A program made the translations under genes and the position numbers. The notes below the pieces were generated by a model. It saw only the letters and a program-made list of their open reading frames with translations. It was not told the origin of the DNA and did not search any database. Positions 1 through 8,998 of a DNA stretch of 64,000 nucleotides are shown here, piece after piece. Position 1 is the first letter of the stretch. The number at the start of each line of letters is the position of its first letter. This stretch comes from Acidimicrobiia bacterium (GTDB lineage Bacteria > Actinomycetota > Acidimicrobiia > Spongiisociales > UBA11373), in contig JBBDWO010000020.1 of assembly GCA_040902765.1 (NCBI GenBank), forward strand, positions 4,363-68,362. The letters are read 5' to 3'.

Positions 1-63
1 TCCGTCATCCGTCATCCGTCATCCGTCATCCGTCATCCGTCATCCGTCATCCGTCATCCGTCG
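1..63. repeat. Heptamer tandem array, unit TCCGTCA (9 copies)
   Basis: Eight exact copies of TCCGTCA are followed by one copy with a single change (TCCGTCG). The array is cut by the window edge, so the true copy number is unknown. No gene covers it. It belongs to a family of period-7 arrays seen at many gene junctions here, each with a different unit. Confidence 0.95.
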
Positions 64-76
64 GAGTCTCCTGCGG

Positions 77-151
77 TCCCCTCCCCCGAAGGGGGAGGTG
101 GCATCGGCCGCAGGCCGATGACGGAGGGGGAGGGCTGGCGCGTCGCGAGGC
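77..151. repeat. REP-like palindromic repeat, copy 1
   Basis: A 75-bp element aligns without gaps to 48102-48176 with about 5 mismatches. It contains a C-run/G-run hairpin (CTCCCCC..GGGGGAG) and an inner hairpin CATCGGCC-GCA-GGCCGATG. Both copies lie within 40 bp of a GCTACTC/GAGTAGC heptamer array. No gene lies in 1-221; the stretch holds this element between two heptamer arrays. Confidence 0.85.
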
Positions 152-163
152 ATCCCTAGAGAC

Positions 164-233
164 CGCCCCTCGCCCCTCGCTACTCGCCCCTCGCTACTCG
201 CTACTCGCTACTCGCTACTCGCTACTCGCTACT
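164..233. repeat. Heptamer tandem array, unit CGCTACT (10 units)
   Basis: Ten consecutive 7-mers, mostly CGCTACT with three CGCCCCT variants. The minus-strand gene at 222-602 ends inside it: its last Ser-Ser-Glu codons and TAG stop are repeat units. The same unit recurs at 40710-40730 and, on the other strand, at 48046-48066. Confidence 0.95.
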
Positions 234-602
234 TCTCGCCAGCAGGCGGCGAACCGCGCGAGCGCTCGTCCGGCCGGCGATTCTCCCCACCTCATCCCCC
301 GCTTCGTCCTTGACGACGATCAGGGGGACACCGGAGACACCGACGGCGGTGAACACATCCCGGTGGTGGTCGTATCGGAACTCTTCGAAGTCGACTCCTT
401 CTGCCACGAGGACGGACCGAGCCTGATCGCAGTTGGCGCAGCCGGCGTCGCTGAACAGTGTGACCGCGGACCGGAGGCTGCCCAGGTCGAGCGGTGCCTT
501 CGCCACCCGACGACGCTCACCCAGCCTGAAGCCGAGAGCGACCCCGATCGCCACGGCGACCGCAGCCGCCACGACAAGGAACCTGACGACCGGCTCACTC
601 AT
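222..602 (-). CDS. Membrane-anchored thioredoxin/glutaredoxin-like protein
   Basis: A 126-residue protein with one N-terminal membrane segment (about residues 7-25) followed by a small thioredoxin-fold domain. The redox motif is CANC (sequence DAGCANCDQA), and the SGVPL segment supplies the cis-proline expected opposite the active site. It should face the outside of the membrane and act in thiol-disulfide exchange; the substrate is unknown. The ATG start overlaps the end of the upstream DUF5719 gene by 8 bp, implying an operon with it and the glycosyltransferase. The last residues (SSE) and the stop codon are encoded by the heptamer array, so the native C-terminus was probably overwritten or extended. 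The fold is clear; the specific role is inference. Confidence 0.8.
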   Translation of the reverse strand: MSEPVVRFLVVAAAVAVAIGVALGFRLGERRRVAKAPLDLGSLRSAVTLFSDAGCANCDQARSVLVAEGVDFEEFRYDHHRDVFTAVGVSGVPLIVVKDEAGDEVGRIAGRTSARAVRRLLARSSE

Positions 603-1935
603 CGGGTGGAACCGGGATGCCCGCTGAGAAGGCGACCCGACCGTCGGCCCTCACCGACCAGGCGGCGCTGAACGGATCGGCGGATCTGACCATGTAACCG
701 ATGGTGTCGCCACCGACGACCGGAATCTCGGTGACGGTGCCCGGCTCGAGGATCTCGTTGGTGTTGAACACTTCGTCACCGGTGAGCCGGCTCACCGTGA
801 CCACGACGGCACTGTCGCTCGTGTTGAGCAGCCACAGGGAAGCACTCTTGCCCGCCTCGGGACGCGTGCCGGGCAGCAGCCAGGTACCCGCCTGCTGCTC
901 GACGCCGCTGGTCACCGCGGTACCCAATGCTCCTGTGCTCACCACGCCGGCAGCCACCGGCGTCGGGGAGGACACCCGGGCGGCCACGACGTCGAAGTCG
1001 AGATCGACGGTCGACAGGTCGAGCCGGGCCGGTGCCTGGGCAGGGATGTCGAGGACCAGCTGGGTGCGCTGGGCACCCTCGGTGCCGAACAGTTCGACGT
1101 CGACGGCGATGTCCCCAAGGCTCGGGTTGGCCACCACGATTGCCGCCGAGTCATCTGCTGACAAGCGACTGATCGGCAACTCCCAGGCTGTTGCGAGACC
1201 CGTACCGGACCACCACGCCTGGTCGACACCCTGGGTGAACGCCATGGCCGGAACCGCCAACCCCGAATCGAGACGCACCGAAACGATGAGCGACTGCCGC
1301 TGGCGCAGTTGCTCGGCGAAGTCGAGATCCGTCCACGACCGCGAGCTGATCGTCACCTTCGACATGCTCCCGAGGACTTCAGTGCCGATCTCGGAGAAGG
1401 CCGACACGGTCACCGTGGCAGCTTCCGGGAAGGGGTTGAACAGCCTGAGCCGCAACGCCTCGCCGGTCATGGTCGATCCGCCCACGAAGAACCATTCGTC
1501 GCCTGCGTGCCCGACGCAGGCGTCGGCGGCGAGGACTTCGCCCGACACCACCACGGCGGCCCCCGACGGGCCGCCGGCGAACTCGACGAACCCGGGCGAA
1601 TCGCCTCGCTGGGCGACCTCTGAGAGGGTGATCACCGCACCGCCGGGGCCGTCGATGGCCGTCGAGACCCGGTCGGGCGGCTCCCCCGGGATGAGTACGG
1701 GGAGCGTGAGGTCGGCCACCGCCGGGGCCGCTGCCACCAGCGAGATCGCCGAGTCACGAGTGGTCGTCGCCTGCGCCCACGGGCAGTACCAGATCGTCGC
1801 ATCGGTTGGAGACGAGATCCCGAGACGCTCGATGACCACCCCCGACAGGGGTGGAGGAGGCACAGCAGGCGCCGGCATGAGGGCAGACGCAGCACCGAGG
1901 GCCGCCACCGACAACCCCAGGAGCAGGCGCCTCAT
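595..1935 (-). CDS. DUF5719 family secreted/anchored protein
   Basis: A 446-residue protein starting with a hydrophobic signal or anchor (MRRLLLGLSVAALGAASAL). The rest is a repetitive beta-rich exported region with a DEWFFVGGST motif and NPF/NPS-type segments characteristic of actinobacterial DUF5719 proteins. I chose the ATG at 1935 because it overlaps the TGA of the upstream glycosyltransferase by 4 bp (ATGA) and yields a signal sequence; longer readings upstream have no such support. DUF5719 genes sit beside membrane glycosyltransferases in other actinobacteria (recalled), which suggests a cell-envelope role. No catalytic residues are recognisable. Confidence 0.75.
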   Translation of the reverse strand: MRRLLLGLSVAALGAASALMPAPAVPPPPLSGVVIERLGISSPTDATIWYCPWAQATTTRDSAISLVAAAPAVADLTLPVLIPGEPPDRVSTAIDGPGGAVITLSEVAQRGDSPGFVEFAGGPSGAAVVVSGEVLAADACVGHAGDEWFFVGGSTMTGEALRLRLFNPFPEAATVTVSAFSEIGTEVLGSMSKVTISSRSWTDLDFAEQLRQRQSLIVSVRLDSGLAVPAMAFTQGVDQAWWSGTGLATAWELPISRLSADDSAAIVVANPSLGDIAVDVELFGTEGAQRTQLVLDIPAQAPARLDLSTVDLDFDVVAARVSSPTPVAAGVVSTGALGTAVTSGVEQQAGTWLLPGTRPEAGKSASLWLLNTSDSAVVVTVSRLTGDEVFNTNEILEPGTVTEIPVVGGDTIGYMVRSADPFSAAWSVRADGRVAFSAGIPVPPDE

Positions 1936-4733
1936 CGCTCGGCCCTCCTGCCGTTGGCGACGGCGACCAGCAGCGCGAGGAGCCACACACCGGCACCGAT
2001 GGCCATGAACCGGCGCGGGGCATACCCGCTGAAGCCGACCTCGGTGAGGCTTCCGCTGATCGAGTTGCGCCATCCGTCCTGGCTCCACGCCCCGGGACCC
2101 CAGCGGTGGTCGGCATTGCTGGCGACGATCACCTGACTCGCCGTCGGGGCTCCGTCGGGGCGCCGATACGAGGTGCCGTCGCCCACCCATGGCGTCCCGT
2201 CGGCGGCCAATGCCGGAGCGGCGGGGGCATCGTTGAGCAACACGATCGGTTGGGAGAGCGAGGTCAGGCGGACCATGTCGAACTGGGCCTCGAACAACTG
2301 CGTGAGCGGGTAACGCTCGGTGAACGCCACCCACCCGATGCCGAACTCGGCGAGCTCGGCGCCGGCGCGGCGGATCCGACCGTCGATGAGATCCTCGAGC
2401 AGGCGATGGAGCGCGTCGTCACCGAGACGCGGTTCGTTGAGATAGGCCTCGCCGCTCGTCGGATATGGCGGCGTGAACACCCGATAGGAAAGCCCCTCGA
2501 GCTCGCGCGTGGTGCCGGGCAGATCCTCGCCGAACATGAGAACCCGATCGGGGGTACCGGCGGACGGGACGGCGAACCCGAAGACCCCGGTGAGTGTGTC
2601 GCGGGGCAAGCCCGCCCGGCCCGGTCCCGTGACGAGGAACGTGGACAGCAGCAATCCGACGGCGGCGAGGCTCCCCACAACCGCGACGGCGCCGGGGGCA
2701 CCGGTGGGTCGGGTCCGGCGACGAACCATCTCGAAACACGCTCCGGCGGCGATGGCGATCCCGAGTCCCGCCAACAGAGTGCCGGCCACCTGCACTTCGC
2801 GTCCCGTCCCCAGCGAGCCGGTCCTGGCCGTGAGAACACCGAGTCCGGCGATCACCCCACCCCAGGCTGCCAGAGCGGCGACGGTGCGGTCCGATGACAG
2901 CAGGGCTCCGAGGATGGCCAACGCCGCCAGGACGACGACCACGAGGCCGGGCGTCCAGAAGGCGGCGGGTCCCTCGGTGAGGAGCGACCCGAAGTCCTCA
3001 TAGAGCACCCACGGGAGCAGCAGCGGGATGGCGAGGGCGGTGGCAAGCGCGAGTCGGATCAGCCCTCCGACTCGCTCTCCGACACCGGTGAGCGCCCAGA
3101 AGGCGCCGGCGATCAGAGGGATCACGAGCGCCAGTGGTACGAACGCCCCCGCCACCCCGACGGCGAGAGCGATGCCAGCCAGCCGCGACGCTCGAAGCAG
3201 TCGTCGCTCGGGCCATGGTCGCAGGGCGCCGCCCAGGGCCCAGGGAAGCGCCGCGGTGGCGGGGAGCGCCACCCAATGGCTGTCCCCGACCACAGCGCCG
3301 ATGGCCGGTCCGGCCATCAACACCAGGCCGGCGAAATACCCGGGGATCGGGGCCACGCCCCACACCCGCAGCATGCGAGCCATGCCGAACACACCTCCGA
3401 GGATCGAGCCCACCGTGATCACGGCGACGGCGAGGCCCCCCCGGCCGAGGAGCAGCATCTGGAGGACGGCGGTCGCAGCGACGTGGGGACGCACCACCTC
3501 CGGCGACCCGAGACCCGCAGGATTCCATCCACCGGCGTACGCCCCGAGCGTCGCAGTCGCCGAGGACGCGGGCGGCAGGGAGAAACCGACCACGGGGAGA
3601 TGGGCGGTCCAGACATCGCGGGTGGCGACCAGCGTCAGCATCACCACGAACATCCCGACGAAGAGTGCCGGGTGCCGGATGCTCTGCTGGCCGCTGACCA
3701 CAGCCTCCGAGAATCCCGACAGGACGCCATCGGGAAAGCGTCGGGCGATGCGTTCCAGCAGGTCCTCGTAGAGATTACGAAGGCGCACAGAGCCGCTGGT
3801 CTGGTACCGGAACAGCTCCTCGTCACCGGCCTCCCGGCCCCGTCTCGCCTGCCATCGGGACCGCAGCGCCGAGGGGAGCCGGACGATGTTCCAGCCCCAT
3901 GCGGCAAGCACGCCGGGGAGCGGAAATCGCCCGGTGAATGGGCGAAGGACCGACTCGACGAGACCGATCATGAGGGAGACCGGTAGCGCCCACGCCAGGG
4001 TGAGAGGACCGTAGGCCTTGATCATCGCCCTGATCTCGCCGGCCCGTTCCCGCCAGCGGGGCTCCGGATCGGGTCCCTGGTACTCGACCACCGACGAGGG
4101 CACTACCACGATGCGCCCGCCGCGCAGCCGAGCACGCTGGCAGAAGTCGATGGCGGCGGAGGTCGGCGCCATCTTGAGGTCGACGCCGCCCAAGCCTTTG
4201 AACAGATCCCGACGCACCAGCATCGACGTCCCGCCGGCGGCCGCCACGTCCCGGATGACGTCGTACTGCGCCTGGTCCACCTCGTCGGCCTCGAGACCGC
4301 TGTACGGGGCAGCGAACACGTCGGTGGCATACCCCACCGAGATGAGCCGCTGCGGATCCTCGGCGTCGACGACCTTGGAGCCGGCCACCGACGCATCCAC
4401 CCGCTCCCCATCGTGAATGAGCGCCGCCAGGGCCGCCGGTCGGGGACGCGAGCGCTCCCGGAGGAACCAGACGTAGGTGATGTCACGCTCGATCGAGTCG
4501 TACACGCCGCGCAGGTTGGGTCGCCAGGTCGCACCCGACTCGCTGGCGACCTTGCGGGCGGCATCGTCGCCACCGACGACGAAGACCCGTTTCGGCTGGA
4601 AGGTCTGTTCGCTGACGGCGGCGAGGCACGGCCCGAGGATCTCCGCATCGTCTGCGGTGACGACGGCGACGACGGTCGGCGCGGTGGGCTTCTCGGGCGG
4701 CCCTGAAGGGTCCGTGGACATGGGTTGGGTCAT
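1932..4733 (-). CDS. GT2-type glycosyltransferase with large multi-TM C-terminus
   Basis: About 933 residues. Residues 1-270 form a GT-A glycosyltransferase family 2 domain, with the nucleotide-binding strand TVVAVVTADD near the start and a GTSMLVRRDLF acceptor-side segment. The C-terminal two thirds holds about ten hydrophobic membrane segments with short loops and a larger extracytoplasmic region near the end. It probably transfers a sugar to an envelope polymer or lipid carrier at the membrane. The ATG at 4733 (MTQPMSTD) was chosen because it opens the domain directly and lies divergent from cofD; MSTDPS at 4721 is an alternative. It heads a three-gene operon with the DUF5719 and thioredoxin-like genes. 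Confidence 0.8.
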   Translation of the reverse strand: MTQPMSTDPSGPPEKPTAPTVVAVVTADDAEILGPCLAAVSEQTFQPKRVFVVGGDDAARKVASESGATWRPNLRGVYDSIERDITYVWFLRERSRPRPAALAALIHDGERVDASVAGSKVVDAEDPQRLISVGYATDVFAAPYSGLEADEVDQAQYDVIRDVAAAGGTSMLVRRDLFKGLGGVDLKMAPTSAAIDFCQRARLRGGRIVVVPSSVVEYQGPDPEPRWRERAGEIRAMIKAYGPLTLAWALPVSLMIGLVESVLRPFTGRFPLPGVLAAWGWNIVRLPSALRSRWQARRGREAGDEELFRYQTSGSVRLRNLYEDLLERIARRFPDGVLSGFSEAVVSGQQSIRHPALFVGMFVVMLTLVATRDVWTAHLPVVGFSLPPASSATATLGAYAGGWNPAGLGSPEVVRPHVAATAVLQMLLLGRGGLAVAVITVGSILGGVFGMARMLRVWGVAPIPGYFAGLVLMAGPAIGAVVGDSHWVALPATAALPWALGGALRPWPERRLLRASRLAGIALAVGVAGAFVPLALVIPLIAGAFWALTGVGERVGGLIRLALATALAIPLLLPWVLYEDFGSLLTEGPAAFWTPGLVVVVLAALAILGALLSSDRTVAALAAWGGVIAGLGVLTARTGSLGTGREVQVAGTLLAGLGIAIAAGACFEMVRRRTRPTGAPGAVAVVGSLAAVGLLLSTFLVTGPGRAGLPRDTLTGVFGFAVPSAGTPDRVLMFGEDLPGTTRELEGLSYRVFTPPYPTSGEAYLNEPRLGDDALHRLLEDLIDGRIRRAGAELAEFGIGWVAFTERYPLTQLFEAQFDMVRLTSLSQPIVLLNDAPAAPALAADGTPWVGDGTSYRRPDGAPTASQVIVASNADHRWGPGAWSQDGWRNSISGSLTEVGFSGYAPRRFMAIGAGVWLLALLVAVANGRRAER

Positions 4734-4762
4734 TGTAAGGATGTCCGGGCTCTGCGAGCCCG

Positions 4763-4797
4763 GACAGCAGGCAGCTGGCAGCAGGCAGCCGGCAGCA
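4763..4797. repeat. Heptamer tandem array, unit GGCAGCN (5 units)
   Basis: Five 7-mers (GACAGCA, GGCAGCT, GGCAGCA, GGCAGCC, GGCAGCA) lie in the 121-bp divergent region between the glycosyltransferase and cofD. The last base varies from copy to copy while the period stays at 7. Confidence 0.8.
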
Positions 4798-4854
4798 CCG
4801 CCAACTAGGTCGCACTTCTGCCACCGAGCGTCCTCGACCGGCGACAATGGCGCC

Positions 4855-5769
4855 ATGCCCAGGGTCGTCCTTCTCGCTGGCGGTGTCGGCGGTGCCCGCG
4901 CCGCCCGCGGCTTCGCTGCCGTACTCGGCCCAGCGGACTTCACCGTGGTGGGCAACGTCGGCGACGACGACTGGATGTACGGCGTCCACGTCTCCCCCGA
5001 CCTCGACACCATCGTCTACACGCTCGCCGGCCTCGAGGGTCCGGAGGGCTGGGGCCGCGCCGACGACACCTTTGCGGTGATGGCCGGCCTCGAGCAGATC
5101 AACGTCGACACCACCTTCCGTCTCGGTGACAACGACCTCGCCGTGTGCCTGGCGAGGACCCGCGCCTTGGACGAGGACGAGCCCCTGTCGCTGATCTCGG
5201 ATCGCATCGGTGCCCTGCTCGGGGTGCAGCACCAGGTGCTCCCCGCCACCGACGACCGGCTGCGGACGCGCATCCACGCCAGAACGGGTGAGTGGATGTC
5301 GTTCCAGGAGTACTTCGTCCTGCGGGGTCAGCAGGACGAGGTCGCCGAAGTGGTCTTCGACGGAGCCGACCACGCCCACCCGGCACCGTATGTGCTCGAC
5401 GCGATCACCGGAGCCGACCTGGTCGTCATCGCCCCGTCGAATCCGATCCTTTCGATCTGGCCGATCCTCGCCGTGGGCGAGATCGCCGAGGCCGTAGGCG
5501 AGGCGCGCCGGGTCATCGCGGTGAGTCCACTCTTCGGGGGCAAGGCGCTCAAGGGCCCCGCCGATCGGGTGATGAAGTCGCTCGGACTCCAACCGGGGAC
5601 CGCCGGGATCCTGGAGGCGTACCGCGGCCTGCTCACCGACCTCGTGGTCGACATCGGCGACGCCGAGGACGCCGGCATGTCCGAGGACGTTCGCATCCAT
5701 GCCCTCGACACCCGCATCGCCGAACCGAAAGCCGCCGAACGGTTCGCCACCGAAGTGCTGGCCCTATGA
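4855..5769 (+). CDS. cofD: 2-phospho-L-lactate transferase (F420 biosynthesis)
   Basis: A 304-residue CofD/FbiA protein. It transfers the phospholactyl-type (or phosphoenolpyruvyl) moiety from a GDP-activated donor to 7,8-didemethyl-8-hydroxy-5-deazariboflavin (Fo), giving F420-0 or its dehydro form. The N-terminal MPRVVLLAGGVGGARAARGF and the NVGDDDWMYGVHVSPDLDT segment are hallmark CofD motifs, followed by APSNPILSI and SPLFGGKALKGPADR. The length matches the family. It overlaps cofE by 4 bp (ATGA), so the pair is translationally coupled. An F420-type oxidoreductase at 56599-57597 is a plausible user of the cofactor. Confidence 0.93.
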   Translation: MPRVVLLAGGVGGARAARGFAAVLGPADFTVVGNVGDDDWMYGVHVSPDLDTIVYTLAGLEGPEGWGRADDTFAVMAGLEQINVDTTFRLGDNDLAVCLARTRALDEDEPLSLISDRIGALLGVQHQVLPATDDRLRTRIHARTGEWMSFQEYFVLRGQQDEVAEVVFDGADHAHPAPYVLDAITGADLVVIAPSNPILSIWPILAVGEIAEAVGEARRVIAVSPLFGGKALKGPADRVMKSLGLQPGTAGILEAYRGLLTDLVVDIGDAEDAGMSEDVRIHALDTRIAEPKAAERFATEVLAL

Positions 5770-6473
5770 CCCTGACCATCCACCCGCTGACAGGCATCCC
5801 CGAGGTCGAGCACGGTGACGATCTGGCGGCGCTGCTGCTCGAGGCGATCCGGGAAGCGGGCCTGGCCCTGGAAACCGGGGACGTGCTCGTGGTCACCCAC
5901 AAGGTCGTATCGAAGGCTGAAGGCGCGGTGGTCCCTCTCGAGGGACCAAACGAGGACGCCGCCTACCGGGCAGTGGTGATCGACGAAGCCGCCGAGATCG
6001 TGCGCCGTCGCGGCGACCTGATCATTGCCCGGACCAAGCACGGGTTCATCTGCGCCAACGCTGGAGTCGATCGGTCGAATGCGGCGCCGGGGACCGCCAT
6101 CCTCCTCCCCCACGACCCGGACCGCTCGGCCCACGGCCTGCGGATGTCCCTGAAGGCAGCCACCGGCATCGACCCGGTGGTCGTCGTTTCCGACACGTTC
6201 GGCCGTCCCTGGCGCCGTGGGTTGGTGGACGTCGCCATCGGCATCTCGGGCATGGAGGCGATCCTCGACCTCCGCGGCACCGTGGACGGTGTCGGCCGGG
6301 AACTCCAGGTGACCGAGATCGCCCTCGCCGACGAGATCGCCGCCGCTGCCGACCTGGTCATGGGCAAGGCCGATCGCATACCGGCGGCGCTGATCCGCGG
6401 GCTGTCGGTGCCGCGGGGGGAAGGCCGAGCCGCCGACCTGATCCGGCCACCCGAGGAAGAGCTGTTCCGCTGA
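5766..6473 (+). CDS. cofE: Coenzyme F420-0:L-glutamate ligase
   Basis: A 235-residue CofE-family ligase that adds gamma-linked glutamates to F420-0 in a GTP-dependent reaction. Recognisable segments are VVTHKVVSKAEG, FICANAGVDRSN and VVSDTFGRPWRRGLVDVAIG. Mycobacterial FbiB carries an extra C-terminal nitroreductase-like FMN domain; this protein stops after the ligase domain, so any F420 reductase or extension activity must be encoded elsewhere. Its ATG is inside the cofD stop (ATGA overlap). About 85 bp with no recognisable feature follow before the protease remnant. Confidence 0.92.
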   Translation: MTLTIHPLTGIPEVEHGDDLAALLLEAIREAGLALETGDVLVVTHKVVSKAEGAVVPLEGPNEDAAYRAVVIDEAAEIVRRRGDLIIARTKHGFICANAGVDRSNAAPGTAILLPHDPDRSAHGLRMSLKAATGIDPVVVVSDTFGRPWRRGLVDVAIGISGMEAILDLRGTVDGVGRELQVTEIALADEIAAAADLVMGKADRIPAALIRGLSVPRGEGRAADLIRPPEEELFR

Positions 6474-6559
6474 CCGGCGCGGCGAGTCAGGGGATGCCGG
6501 ACCCGCGGTTACGGTCGACATGAGACGGCAGCGCCCGGCGCGCCCGGACGTCTAAACCG

Positions 6560-7712
6560 TCAGAAGCCTCCACCCACCACGGCACTCGTAGACCCGCCCC
6601 GTGCCGCGTCGTACACCAACTGCGTGCTGGCGTTGAACTTGGGGCCGTGCATCGCCTTCACGCCGCGGTAGCCGTACGAGTTGACGGAGATCACAACGCC
6701 GTTGTGCCCGCTCGTCTTCGACTTGATCCACGGGCCTCCGGACGACCCGCCGGTCATGTCGCACAGGTTGAGCCGGTAGGTCGCGTTGGCATTGCTCGGA
6801 TCGGCAGTCACGCCGTTGGCGCAGTAGGTCAGCTACTGGCCGTTGTACTTCTGCGCGGCCGGGTAACCGAATGCCCAACCCTGCACCGAGTTGTCTGTGG
6901 CCACTGCGTTGAAGTCGATCCCCAGCGGCGTGACCACCACATCGAGATAGTCCATCGCGTGCCCGCCTTCCAGGGCCATGGCGAAGCCGAAGTCGTACCG
7001 CGTGGCCGTCGAGTTGAAGCTCGACTGACTGGCGTATCCGTCATGGACGAACAACGCGGCTGCGCTCCAGCACCCGAGGTGGGTGTCGTCGCAGTACGAC
7101 GAGTTCGATGTCGACAAAGGTGCGGGGGCCGCGTCGTAGTTCGGGATGAACACCCAATGCTGGGCGAACTGGTTGTTGACCTCGTCGTACACACAGTGAG
7201 CCGCGGTCACGATGACCGACCGCTCGGCAACCCCGTCCGTGACCACGCTCGCCGAGCACACGTAGTAGGACGACCCGAGGGCGAACAGCACCTTGCCGCT
7301 GGCGTTGGCGATGTCGCCACCCTGAGTCCAGCGAGCACCGCTGACGACGACGATCTCATCTCCGCCATCCGGCACCGTGGTGGTCGTGGTCGTTGTGCTG
7401 GTGGTAGTGGTGGTGGTGTCATCCGGGCAGTCGCGCGGCACTCCGGGAGGGCCTCCACAGTGCCCGGGCGCGTGATGCGCCGGGAGCACGCTCGTCCCCA
7501 GCACGTCAGGCGCGTCGAGCACCATGTCGCGCGGGATCGCTCGAGCGACGCGAGCGTGGGTCCAGAAGCTCGAGGGTCCTCTGATGATTTGCCCGTACGC
7601 CTTCGGCCGGCGTAGAACCCGACTGTCCGCCACCCCCCGACCCGGCTCCGGCGATCGCGGGAACGGCGACCACCAGCACTGCGGCGACTACTGCCAGACG
7701 AAGCCACTTCAT
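6560..7712 (-). pseudogene. Trypsin-like serine protease, broken by frameshift and amber stop
   Basis: Three pieces together spell a secreted chymotrypsin-fold protease. A signal peptide starts at 7712 (MKWLRLAVVAAVLVVAVPAIAGA). A Thr-rich linker then leads into the catalytic domain in another frame, with VTAAHC (His) and YDFGF (Asp). After an in-frame TAG at 6833-6835 the same frame continues with MTGGSSGGPW (Ser). Removing one G from the G6 tract at 7633-7638 (minus-strand reading) would join signal peptide and protease; reading through TAG would restore the serine. The amber lies in a short inverted repeat, CAGTAG-N5-CTACTG (6822-6838). It is either a decayed gene or two sequencing errors. 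Confidence 0.8.
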
Positions 7713-7855
7713 GGTCGGACCTCCGCGCTAGGTGAGTGCGTGAAGAGCGTAGCGATCAGGCGGTGCGCGCGCCGGGGGCTCGGCGAGCAAGGGCCGGAGG
7801 TCGTCACCTGCCCCATCGCCCGGAATGTGTCATACCCGAGGGTCATGATGCAGTC

Positions 7856-8998
7856 ATGGAGTTGGCACGAATCCGGGAAGCAGTCGGGGTACTCAAGGCG
7901 GAGCTGAACAGCCTGGTGCCGTCGATGGTCGACCCGGGAATGGCGCAGCGGCTCATCGAAGCCCTAAGCGAAGGAAGCCGAGCCTGCTCCAGTGCGACCG
8001 CGCTTCTCGCCTCACGGGTCGGCGATCCCGACCGCCTCGCCCGGGACCTCGGAACCTCGATCGGGCGAGCGCGCGCCGTGAGTGATCTCTCCAATCAGCT
8101 GAAGCGCACCCCGGCCCTCGACCGGGCCATGCGCGACGGCGCGCTGTCGGTAGACCAGGCGACCGAGATCTCCAAGGCCGAAGCCGTGGTCCCGGGTTCG
8201 GCCGACCATCTTGTCGAGGTTGCCCGGTCCGAACCCTTCCACGAGCTCAAGCGCCAAGCCCGCCAGGCGATCCTCGACGCCGATCGCGCCCGACTGCCCG
8301 ACCGCCAACGACGGGCCCGACGCGCCGCTCACTGGGTCACGCCGCTCGGCATGGTCCACATCGAGGCCGACCTCGAGCCCCACATCGGCGCCCCCATCGT
8401 CGAGTGCCTCGACGCCGACGCTCGCCGCATGGCCAAGAGCGGTGTCGAACCGTTCCAGCACCATCTCGCCGACGCCGTCGCCGAAGCCCTCGGAGGGAAC
8501 GGCTCGGCACCGTCGTCACGAAGCGATGTGGTCGTGCTCGTGAGCCACGAAGTCGCCGAGCGCGGGTGGATCGATGTCCGGGACGACGAGCACTGCCACA
8601 TCGTCGGCGTCGGCCCGATCGGCCCGCAGACGGCGAAGGGCATCGCCGACGATGCCTTCCTCAGCGGAGTGCTCTTCGACGGCAAGGATCTGCGTCACAT
8701 CAAGACCTGGGGTCGGCATGTGCCTGCGCCGGTGCGGCTTGCGCTGCGGCTCGGTCCGGGTCCCGAGTTCGACGGTCCCCGCTGCATCGACTGCGGCAAT
8801 CGTCTCCAACTCGAGCTCGATCATCAGACACCCCTGTCCGAAGGTGGGCCAACCAGTTTCGACAACCTCGAACCCCGATGCGAGAAGTGTCATCTAGCGA
8901 AGACACGGCGCGAACGCAGACGGCGCCGGCTGGACCGGGCGGCAAGCGGCGTGTCGGCGGGCGTTAGTGGTGCTGTCCAGGAACGCTCGCCGCCCTAA
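7856..8998 (+). CDS. DUF222 / HNH endonuclease domain protein
   Basis: A 380-residue protein with the actinobacterial DUF222 architecture. A helical N-terminal region (about 1-300) contains the SVDQATEISKA and HELKRQARQ segments. The C-terminal HNH nuclease domain has CIDCG, LELDHQTPLSEGGPTSFDNL and CEKCHLAK, so the HNH residues and the four zinc-binding cysteines are all present. Such genes are multicopy and variable in actinobacteria; their function is unresolved and mobility has been proposed. The ATG at 7856 was preferred to an upstream GTG because the conserved region starts here. It converges on, and overlaps by 4 bp, the end of the Kelch-like gene. Confidence 0.85.
   Translation: MELARIREAVGVLKAELNSLVPSMVDPGMAQRLIEALSEGSRACSSATALLASRVGDPDRLARDLGTSIGRARAVSDLSNQLKRTPALDRAMRDGALSVDQATEISKAEAVVPGSADHLVEVARSEPFHELKRQARQAILDADRARLPDRQRRARRAAHWVTPLGMVHIEADLEPHIGAPIVECLDADARRMAKSGVEPFQHHLADAVAEALGGNGSAPSSRSDVVVLVSHEVAERGWIDVRDDEHCHIVGVGPIGPQTAKGIADDAFLSGVLFDGKDLRHIKTWGRHVPAPVRLALRLGPGPEFDGPRCIDCGNRLQLELDHQTPLSEGGPTSFDNLEPRCEKCHLAKTRRERRRRRLDRAASGVSAGVSGAVQERSPP

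Noticed and set aside
701-2008. 435-codon open frame on the plus strand
   Set aside because: Antisense to the DUF5719 gene, which has a signal sequence and a 4-bp overlap with the glycosyltransferase.
6833-6835. Amber codon read as pyrrolysine or selenocysteine-like recoding in the protease
   Set aside because: No pyrrolysine genes or recoding element are visible, and the same gene also has a frameshift, so decay or sequence error is simpler.
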